Of a stretch of DNA of 10,607 nt, positions 5,759 to 10,607 are shown one piece after another (position 1 is the first letter of the stretch; the number at the start of each line of letters is the position of its first letter). The notes under the pieces are model-generated. The model ran no database searches and was not told where the DNA came from. It was given only the letters and a program-made list of their open reading frames with translations. Source of the stretch: Desulfobulbaceae bacterium (GTDB taxonomy: Bacteria > Desulfobacterota > Desulfobulbia > Desulfobulbales > Desulfobulbaceae); assembly GCA_030633145.1 (NCBI GenBank), contig DAOVTM010000097.1:1-10607 (forward strand). The letters run 5' to 3'. The translations under genes and the position numbers were made by a program.

Positions 5759-6691
5759 TTATGCCAGGGTTCCCAGATAATGTTCCGCTGACAGTTCCGC
5801 ATTGGCACCTTCACCTGCGGCATTGACAATCTGCCGGAACTGTTTGCTGCGGATATCACCGGCAGCATAGACCCCGTCCAGTTTTGTCCGCATCTCTGTG
5901 TCGGTAATAACAAAACCTCCAGAATCGGTTTCCAGCTGATCCATGGGCAGCATTTCATTATTGGCTACCACTCCGATCAGGACAAAGATACCGGTCACCG
6001 GCAGCACAGAGGAGGAGCCATCGTTATAGCTGATATTGAGCGACTCAACCCCGTTGTTCCCTTCCACGATCTCGCTGACCTGTGCGTTCCAGAGAAATTC
6101 AATCTTCTCCTCGGCAAATGCCTTTTCCCGCAGGATGCCGATTGCCCGCAACTCGTCCCGGCGGTGGATAACCGTTACCTTGGAGGCAAATTTAGTCAGA
6201 TGCAGAGCCTCCTGGATGGCGGTATTACCACCACCGACCACGGCTATCTCCTGATTGCGGTAAAAGGGGGCATCGCAGGTTGCACAGTAAGACACCCCCT
6301 TGCCCTGGAGTTCTTCCTCACCAGGCACGTCGATCTTCCTGGGTCTGGCACCAGTACAGAGAATAACAGTATTACTGGTGATCTGTTCCCCGTTTTCCAG
6401 ATAAATGGTCTTTAACTCACTGGCAAGATCAAGACTGCTCACCTCGGCAAATTTCTTTTCCAGGCCAAAGCGGTCGGCATGGGCGGTCATCTTGTCCATC
6501 AGCTCAAAACCGCTGACCCCGTCAATAAAGGCCGGATAGTTGTCCACCCAGTCGGTGAGCAAAACCTGGCCACCGGTTGCCCCTTTTTCAACGAGCAATA
6601 CCTGCACCCGTCCCCGGGCAGCGTACAAGCCAGCCGTTAAACCAGCAGGTCCGCCGCCAACAATAATCAACTGATAATCTGGCTGCGCCAT
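5759..6691 (-). CDS. trxB: Thioredoxin-disulfide reductase
   Basis: A 310-residue cytoplasmic FAD enzyme that uses NADPH to reduce thioredoxin. The FAD-binding GGGPAG is at 12-17. The redox-active pair Cys136-A-T-Cys139 lies in YCATCDAPF. The NADPH domain shows VVGGGNTA (151-158) and HRRDELRA (176-183), whose arginines are the usual NADPH phosphate ligands. The second FAD motif, GVYAAGDIR, is at 273-281. Length is typical (310-320). GAGGTG sits six bases before the ATG at 6691. It follows trxA by 36 bp on the same strand, so the two are probably co-transcribed. Confidence 0.95.
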   Translation of the reverse strand: MAQPDYQLIIVGGGPAGLTAGLYAARGRVQVLLVEKGATGGQVLLTDWVDNYPAFIDGVSGFELMDKMTAHADRFGLEKKFAEVSSLDLASELKTIYLENGEQITSNTVILCTGARPRKIDVPGEEELQGKGVSYCATCDAPFYRNQEIAVVGGGNTAIQEALHLTKFASKVTVIHRRDELRAIGILREKAFAEEKIEFLWNAQVSEIVEGNNGVESLNISYNDGSSSVLPVTGIFVLIGVVANNEMLPMDQLETDSGGFVITDTEMRTKLDGVYAAGDIRSKQFRQIVNAAGEGANAELSAEHYLGTLA

Positions 6692-6727
6692 AAATTCACC
6701 TCACAGTTTCTGTCCTCTGTCTTCTGA

Positions 6728-7057
6728 CTATGCTGCCTTATTCATCAGTTCGACGAGCTGAGCCTTACCCACTGCGCCGGTTATCTGATCAAGCACCTCT
6801 CCGTCTTTGAACATAATAAGGGTAGGAATGGCACGAATTCCAAACTTGCCGGGGGTAGCTGGATTATCATCCACATTCATCTTGGCGATCGTGACCTTGC
6901 CGTCAAACTCATCGGCCAGATCGTCAATGACCGGGCCGATGGCCTTGCAGGGACCACACCAGGGTGCCCAAAAGTCCACCAGACAGGGAAGATCGTTATT
7001 CACTACCTTGCTTTCAAATTCACTATCGGAAACATGGAATACATTATCGCTTGCCAT
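6728..7057 (-). CDS. trxA: Thioredoxin
   Basis: A 109-residue classical thioredoxin, the cytoplasmic dithiol carrier for reductases. The active site is WCGPC (33-37) with redox cysteines 34 and 37. Buried Asp28 and the cis-proline Pro78 (in IRAIPT) are conserved. An additional cysteine is present at 25, just before the beta strand leading to the active site. AAGGAG lies eight bases before the ATG at 7057. It is first in the trxA-trxB pair. A MITE-like inverted repeat end (7129-7157) sits about 70 bp upstream and could affect its promoter. Confidence 0.96.
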   Translation of the reverse strand: MASDNVFHVSDSEFESKVVNNDLPCLVDFWAPWCGPCKAIGPVIDDLADEFDGKVTIAKMNVDDNPATPGKFGIRAIPTLIMFKDGEVLDQITGAVGKAQLVELMNKAA

Positions 7058-7175
7058 AACCTGATTCTCCTTTGCGACCCGTCCATTAAGGCCGAATTTA
7101 AAAAATAAAAGTTAAACACTGTTATACTAATATTCGTATCCTCTTTATAATTTATGGTACTTCGCTTACCCCACT

Positions 7176-7201
7176 GGTTCCCACGCTCCTGCGTGGGAAC
7201 C
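7176..7201. repeat. REP-like hairpin, first copy
   Basis: A perfect 11-bp stem, GGTTCCCACGC paired with GCGTGGGAACC, closed by TCCT. It is preceded by CGCTTACC, as is the related hairpin at 7275. This resembles a GTTCCCACGC-type palindrome common in proteobacterial intergenic DNA (recalled, not searched). Confidence 0.75.
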
Positions 7202-7274
7202 TTAATTGCCGCTCCAGCGGTTGATCAGGACAGACGGAGTCTCGCAGGCTCGCTTACCTGGATCGTCCAAGTTG

Positions 7275-7300
7275 CGTACCCACGCTGGAGCATGGGTACG
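7275..7300. repeat. REP-like hairpin, second related copy
   Basis: CGTACCCA pairs with TGGGTACG around CGCTGGAGCA. The core (ACCCACGCTGGAGC) is a diverged form of the palindrome at 7176-7201, and CGCTTACC again lies upstream (7251-7258). Two related palindromes of this kind within one inverted-repeat element recall BIME-type REP pairs. Confidence 0.6.
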
Positions 7301-7413
7301 AGGTTATCCAAGATCACCATAAAATTTAAAGAGGATACTAATATTCTAATAATTGGATACACTTTACTCATGAATTTCCCCTGTGACAAGAAAAATTTTG
7401 ACAGAAGATATAC

Positions 7414-7503
7414 AGTTGAGAGTTGATAGTTGAGAGTTGATAGTGTAACAATACCCATATCTATCAACTTCAACTATCAACTATCAACTTTCAACTATCA
7501 ACT
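7414..7503. repeat. Inverted arrays of a 7-bp repeat (AGTTGAN) abutting hemL
   Basis: Four heptamers (AGTTGAG, AGTTGAT, AGTTGAG, AGTTGAT) fill 7414-7441. After a spacer of 21 bases, six complementary units (ATCAACT, TCAACT, ATCAACT, ATCAACT, TTCAACT, ATCAACT) fill 7463-7503. The first arm pairs with 7476-7503 at 25 of 28 positions. The array ends six bases before the hemL ATG. Confidence 0.85.
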
Positions 7504-7509
7504 AAAAAA

Positions 7510-8799
7510 ATGAACACCTCACATTCTGATACATTATTTGCCCAGGCCTGTCAGGTCATCCCTGGCGGGGTAAACTCTCCAGTACGCGCCTGTAAATCCG
7601 TGGGCTGCGATCCACTCTTTGTTGCCTCTGCCCAAGGTGCGACAGTCACCGATGTGGACGGGAATGAATTCATCGACTTTGTAGGTTCCTGGGGGCCCAT
7701 GATCCTTGGTCACGGCCACCCGGATGTTCTCAAGGCGATTTGTGACACTGCAGCAGGCGGAACCAGTTTTGGCGCACCCTCTCCCCTGGAAGTTGAACTT
7801 GCAGAACTGGTCTGTGAGTCGGTGCCGTCTCTTGAAAAAGTACGTTTTGTCAGCTCCGGCACCGAGGCCACCATGAGTGCCGCCCGGCTGGCCAGGGGCT
7901 ATACCGGCCGAAATATGGTAGTCAAATTTGACGGCTGCTACCACGGGCACGCAGACTCCTTTCTGGTCAAGGCCGGTTCTGGAGTTATCACCCTGGGGAT
8001 TCCCGGCAGTCCAGGCGTACCCGATGATATTGTCAAAAACACCCTGTCCATCCCTTATAATGATAGTGAAGTGCTGGAAAAAACCCTGCGCGATGAAAAG
8101 TTGGACATTGCCTGCGTCATCGTTGAGCCGGTTGCCGGTAATATGGGGGTGGTGGTTCCTGAGCTGGAATTTCTTCAGAAATTGCGACAACTGACCACAG
8201 AGCTTGGCATTGTCCTGATCTTTGATGAAGTGATCACCGGTTTTCGACTGGCTCTGGGCGGAGCCCAGGAACGGTTCAACATTACCCCGGATCTGACCTG
8301 TCTGGGCAAGATCATCGGCGGCGGCCTGCCTGTCGGAGCTTATGGCGGTAAAAAGGAGATCATGGATCAAATTGCCCCGGATGGCCCAGTCTATCAGGCT
8401 GGTACTCTGTCCGGCAACCCCCTGGCTATGGCAGCGGGTCTGGCTATGCTCAAATTAGTGCGCCAGCCCGGTTTTTATCAGGAACTGGAAGAAAAGGCAG
8501 ACGAGTATGTGGAAAAACTGCGCAAAATTGCAGCAGATGCGCCAATTCCCACAGTACTCAACCGGATCGGCTCCATGATGACCTGTTTCTTTACCAGTGA
8601 ACCGGTGACGGATTTTGCATCAGCCATGAAGGCGGATACGAATCGCTACGGACAGCACTTCCGCCAGATGCTGGCATCAGGCATCTGGCTGGCACCTTCC
8701 CAGTTTGAGGCGGCCTTTATATCCAGCGCACATGAGCGGATTCACTTGGAAAAAGCACTCAAGATGACTGAATCATCGTTCAGTAAACTGGCGGGTTAA
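7510..8799 (+). CDS. hemL: Glutamate-1-semialdehyde 2,1-aminomutase
   Basis: A 429-residue PLP enzyme of the C5 tetrapyrrole pathway that converts glutamate-1-semialdehyde to 5-aminolevulinate in the cytoplasm. The N-terminus PGGVNSPVRA (18-27) is the family signature. SSGTEATMSAARLARG (115-130) binds the PLP phosphate, DGCYHGHAD (141-149) follows, FDEVITGFR (238-246) holds the PLP-ring aspartate Asp239, and Lys267 in CLGKIIGGGLPVGA forms the Schiff base. Length matches the family (about 425-430). The start fits the conserved N-terminus but has no Shine-Dalgarno sequence: six A residues separate the ATG from a repeat array that could fold into a hairpin. No clear plus-strand terminator follows, and the atp genes begin 126 bp downstream. 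Confidence 0.96.
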   Translation: MNTSHSDTLFAQACQVIPGGVNSPVRACKSVGCDPLFVASAQGATVTDVDGNEFIDFVGSWGPMILGHGHPDVLKAICDTAAGGTSFGAPSPLEVELAELVCESVPSLEKVRFVSSGTEATMSAARLARGYTGRNMVVKFDGCYHGHADSFLVKAGSGVITLGIPGSPGVPDDIVKNTLSIPYNDSEVLEKTLRDEKLDIACVIVEPVAGNMGVVVPELEFLQKLRQLTTELGIVLIFDEVITGFRLALGGAQERFNITPDLTCLGKIIGGGLPVGAYGGKKEIMDQIAPDGPVYQAGTLSGNPLAMAAGLAMLKLVRQPGFYQELEEKADEYVEKLRKIAADAPIPTVLNRIGSMMTCFFTSEPVTDFASAMKADTNRYGQHFRQMLASGIWLAPSQFEAAFISSAHERIHLEKALKMTESSFSKLAG

Positions 8800-8844
8800 T
8801 AAGCAACCGTCACTGAACCGTCATTCATAAAATTAGCAAAACAG

Positions 8845-8879
8845 TAAAAAAAGCATTGCGCTTGTACTGTGCGCATGCT
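8845..8879 (-). terminator. Hairpin with T-tract on the minus strand between hemL and atpZ
   Basis: On the minus strand AGCATGCGC pairs with GCGCaATGCT (one bulged base, 9-base loop) and is followed by TTTTTTT, the form of an intrinsic terminator. No minus-strand gene lies to its right, so it would stop antisense transcription coming out of the atp operon. Read on the plus strand it lacks a T-tract and would not be an efficient hemL terminator. A weak promoter-like pair for the atp genes (TTGCGC 8856-8861, TATCTG 8879-8884, 17 bp apart) overlaps it. Confidence 0.35.
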
Positions 8880-8925
8880 ATCTGTAATCAAAATTAATTC
8901 CCGGATTGAAACAGGGAGAAGGGTC

Positions 8926-9153
8926 ATGTCCAAAGAAAGCAGAGAAATGTTACGCGAGCTGGCAACATACAGCCAATCAGGACTCACCTTTGTCTTCTCC
9001 ATCTTTATCGGTCTGGGAATTGGCTGGTACTTGGATAATAAGGTATTTGACGGACGCACGGCTCCATACCTGACCTTTTTCTTTATGGGCATGGGTATTG
9101 TGGCCGGTTTTAAACATCTCTGGGATCTGAGCAGAAATATCAAGAATGGCTGA
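8926..9153 (+). CDS. atpZ: AtpZ/AtpI-type F0F1-ATPase accessory membrane protein
   Basis: A 75-residue protein with two predicted membrane helices, about 19-36 (GLTFVFSIFIGLGIGWYL) and 46-64 (APYLTFFFMGMGIVAGF), joined by a short LDNKVFDGR loop. This is the AtpZ (ATPase_gene1) pattern found ahead of atpI and atpB; such proteins are linked to c-ring assembly or Mg/Ca uptake. The ATG at 8926 is chosen because GGGAGAAGG lies just upstream; an in-frame ATG at 8869 would add 19 unconserved residues. It is the first gene of the F0 operon and overlaps atpI by 8 bp, which suggests translational coupling. Confidence 0.8.
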   Translation: MSKESREMLRELATYSQSGLTFVFSIFIGLGIGWYLDNKVFDGRTAPYLTFFFMGMGIVAGFKHLWDLSRNIKNG

Positions 9154-9592
9154 ACAGATTACAGAGGGGCAGCAAGGCGCAGATTCAGAGGATGTCCTGT
9201 TGCGCAGTATATCACTGTTTCACATGGTGATGGTGATCGTTTTCACCGCTGGTAGCTGGTATATATTCAACTGGCAGCTGGCACAGTCAGTACTGATCGG
9301 CGGTGTACTGGCAAGCGGCAGCTTTCTGCTCCTCAAACGTGATGTAAAGCAGCTTGTATTCCGGGTTGCTGAGGCAGAAGAGCAAGGCACGGGCGGCAAA
9401 GGGTTGCGCAGAATAGAAAAGATGCGCTTCGTGATGCGATTTTATGCCCGGCTTATTGTCCTTGGGTTGTTACTGTTTGTGCTGGCCAACAAGGTCAGCA
9501 TCAACATTATTGGATTAGTTATAGGATTGTCCACGGTGATGCTCAGCATCGTTATTGTTGCGCTTGGTCGTGGACGTAAAATATTTTCGTAA
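9146..9592 (+). CDS. atpI: ATP synthase subunit I (AtpI)
   Basis: A 148-residue membrane protein with four hydrophobic segments, about 24-42, 47-64, 97-115 and 119-140, and a charged cytoplasmic loop at 65-96 (KRDVKQL...KGLRRIEKMR). This matches the ATP-synt_I family, which assists c-ring assembly. Sequence in this family is weakly conserved, so the assignment rests on topology and position between atpZ and atpB. The start overlaps the atpZ stop by 8 bp; no separate strong Shine-Dalgarno sequence is needed if coupled. A run of T and A (9597-9621) follows. Confidence 0.8.
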   Translation: MAEQITEGQQGADSEDVLLRSISLFHMVMVIVFTAGSWYIFNWQLAQSVLIGGVLASGSFLLLKRDVKQLVFRVAEAEEQGTGGKGLRRIEKMRFVMRFYARLIVLGLLLFVLANKVSINIIGLVIGLSTVMLSIVIVALGRGRKIFS

Positions 9593-9596
9593 AAAG

Positions 9597-9621
9597 TTTT
9601 TTTAAAATTTTTTTTTAAAAA
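9597..9621 (+). other. T7-A4-T9-A5 homopolymer block before atpB
   Basis: The 42-bp gap between atpI and atpB holds seven T, four A, nine T and five A in succession, immediately followed by the atpB ribosome binding site (GGGAG). It has no GC-rich stem, so it is not an ordinary intrinsic terminator. An AT-rich leader may keep the atpB start unstructured. Such runs can also vary in length by slippage. Confidence 0.7.
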
Positions 9622-9634
9622 GGGAGCAAAGGCC

Positions 9635-10357
9635 ATGGAACATCCAATTCTATTTATCTCGCTTATTCTTGACAAGATGGGCTTACCGGTACCGCACGGA
9701 TTCGTTGGAGAAACGTTTCTGGAGCAGATAACAATACCGTACATGACCTACACCTGGTTGGTCATGGCATTTCTCATCGTGGTACCTAAATTGACCATGG
9801 GTAGCCTTGAACTGGTACCCGGTTCAGGGCAGAACTTCTGGGAAGTGATGATCGGCGGCCTGATGGATTTCTTTAAGGAAAATCTTGGTGAAAAACGGGC
9901 AAAGATGCTCTTTCCCATGATGGCCAGTTTTTTCCTCTATATCTGTATAGGTAACCTGATCGGTCTGATTCCCGGCTTTATGTCACCGACATCCAGCCTC
10001 AACATTACCCTTGCCATGACCCTCATGGTATGGGTCACCCATCATGTACTCGGGTTCCGCTATCACGGTAAAAATTACTACAAACATTTCACAGGTCCCA
10101 TTCCAGTGATGGCACCGTTTATGTTTGCCTTGGAGGTGATCAGTAACTTTGCTCGCCTGCTCTCACTCTCCATGCGACTTTTTGGAAATATCTTTGCAAA
10201 GGAGATGCTGCTTTCAGTACTCTTTATGCTGGCCGGAGCCTATTTTGCGCCGCTGCCAATCCTCTGCCTTGGAGTACTGGTATCCGTCATCCAGGCCGTT
10301 GTCTTTACCCTGCTGGCAGTACTCTACTGTGCATCAGCCATGGAAGACGCACATTGA
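9635..10357 (+). CDS. atpB: ATP synthase F0 subunit a
   Basis: A 240-residue integral membrane subunit forming the ion half-channels against the c-ring. The essential arginine is Arg181 in LSLSMRLFGNIFAKE, equivalent to E. coli Arg210. Gln220 in VIQAVVFTLLAVLY matches Gln252. The conserved FFLYICIGNLIGLIPGF segment (99-115) and a C-terminal YCASAMEDAH end are typical. Hydrophobic helices lie at about 39-55, 90-113, 122-142, 160-190, 195-218 and 219-236. Length is normal (230-270). GGGAGCAAAGG precedes the ATG. Subunit c follows after 111 bp, which contain a stem-loop. Confidence 0.95.
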   Translation: MEHPILFISLILDKMGLPVPHGFVGETFLEQITIPYMTYTWLVMAFLIVVPKLTMGSLELVPGSGQNFWEVMIGGLMDFFKENLGEKRAKMLFPMMASFFLYICIGNLIGLIPGFMSPTSSLNITLAMTLMVWVTHHVLGFRYHGKNYYKHFTGPIPVMAPFMFALEVISNFARLLSLSMRLFGNIFAKEMLLSVLFMLAGAYFAPLPILCLGVLVSVIQAVVFTLLAVLYCASAMEDAH

Positions 10358-10364
10358 TTTTAGC

Positions 10365-10398
10365 GTGAGGGGAGAGGAGCATATTCCTTACCCCTCAC
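10365..10398 (+). promoter_or_regulatory. Stem-loop in the atpB-atpE intergenic region
   Basis: GTGAGGGG (10365-10372) pairs perfectly with CCCCTCAC (10391-10398). An inner GAGGA / TCCT match can extend it. No T-tract follows directly, so read-through into atpE is expected. In other bacteria this junction carries signals that raise atpE expression or stabilise its mRNA to supply the many c subunits needed; a similar role here is inference. A smaller TCCG / CGGA hairpin follows at 10412-10424. Confidence 0.45.
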
Positions 10399-10468
10399 TC
10401 ATATACAAGTTTCCGTTTTTCGGAGAAGAAGGCCAACTTATTTAATTTTTTATCTGGAGGAAGTTACA

Positions 10469-10607
10469 ATGGACAAGATTGCTATCGCATTGGTATGTAT
10501 TGGTGCTGCTCAATCAATCGGTTTTGCCGGCCTGGGTGCTGGTATTGGTATGGGTTCTGGTGTTGAGGGTGCATGTCTTGGTGTTGCCCGTAATCCCGAA
10601 GCAAAAG
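10469..10607 (+). CDS. atpE: ATP synthase F0 subunit c (partial, cut by window edge)
   Basis: The first 46 residues of the proteolipid that forms the rotating c-ring are present; the second helix, with the ion-binding carboxylate, lies beyond the window. The N-terminal helix ends in the glycine-rich GLGAGIGMGSGVEGACLG, followed by the polar loop ARNPE, which contacts gamma/epsilon and is diagnostic for subunit c. A strong GGAGG lies eight bases before the ATG. Position 28 is Met, where Na+-binding rotors usually have Gln (Gln32 in Ilyobacter numbering), favouring proton coupling. Last visible gene of the F0 operon. Confidence 0.93.
   Translation, partial: MDKIAIALVCIGAAQSIGFAGLGAGIGMGSGVEGACLGVARNPEAK

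Larger units (their letters stand above)
7129..7345. mobile_element. MITE-like element with 29-bp terminal inverted repeats
   Basis: Positions 7129-7157 and 7317-7345 are inverted repeats matching at 26 of 29 bases; each reads CCATAAA...AAGAGGATAC.AATATT from the inside outwards. They enclose 217 bp with no gene but two REP-like hairpins. The word ATACTAATATTC is also directly repeated at both ends (7124-7135 and 7335-7346), which could be a target duplication or part of the repeat. The element lies in the trxA-hemL divergent gap. No transposase is in the window. Confidence 0.6.

Noticed and set aside
7414..7503. CRISPR array
   Set aside because: The period is 7 bp with no unique spacers, and the arms are inverted; no cas genes are present.
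7534..8370. Open frame of 278 codons on the minus strand opposite hemL
   Set aside because: It lies wholly inside the well-conserved hemL gene, shows no recognisable domain and no good initiation signal; it is a mirror frame of hemL codon usage.

Overview
The window looks like a chromosome segment from a sulfate-reducer-type deltaproteobacterium (Desulfobacterota, possibly Desulfobulbales). The evidence is a Gram-negative lipoprotein BamD, F0 genes atpZ-atpI-atpB-atpE grouped without F1 genes, a tmRNA tag ending in YAVAA, and moderate GC. The taxonomic call is inference from gene content, not from a search.

Layout. Positions 1-1621 are the end of an integrated island. It carries a P4-type tyrosine integrase on the minus strand, a compact structured leader, and the first seven codons of a further minus-strand gene running off the left edge. 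The integrase lies directly downstream of the 3' end of the tmRNA gene ssrA (1622-1982, minus), a classic integration target. Next come core genes, all on the minus strand: smpB (partner of ssrA), an orphan GspE/PilB-type secretion or pilus ATPase, bamD, and the thioredoxin pair trxA-trxB. From about 7.1 kb the genes are on the plus strand: hemL (glutamate-1-semialdehyde aminomutase), then the F0 operon atpZ, atpI, atpB and the start of atpE, cut by the right edge.

How the genes fit together. SmpB and tmRNA form the trans-translation ribosome rescue system. TrxB recycles TrxA with NADPH. HemL makes 5-aminolevulinate for haem, sirohaem and cobalamin. The atp genes build the membrane sector of ATP synthase. 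BamD is part of the outer-membrane beta-barrel assembly machine. The secretion ATPase has no visible partner genes.

The unusual part is the intergenic DNA. All three long gaps between core genes (4359-4602, 5422-5758, 7058-7509) are filled with repeats. Each contains a pair of inverted repeats enclosing about 220-290 bp, and inside or next to these are REP-like palindromes, inverted arrays of a 7-bp repeat, a 13-bp tandem repeat and an (ACCT)8 microsatellite. One array ends six bases before the hemL start codon, which lacks a Shine-Dalgarno sequence. One inverted repeat contains the apparent ribosome binding site of the secretion ATPase. The most novel-looking item is the leader at 39-108 (minus), which can fold into a three-way junction with a six-base loop-to-tail pseudoknot just before a start codon.
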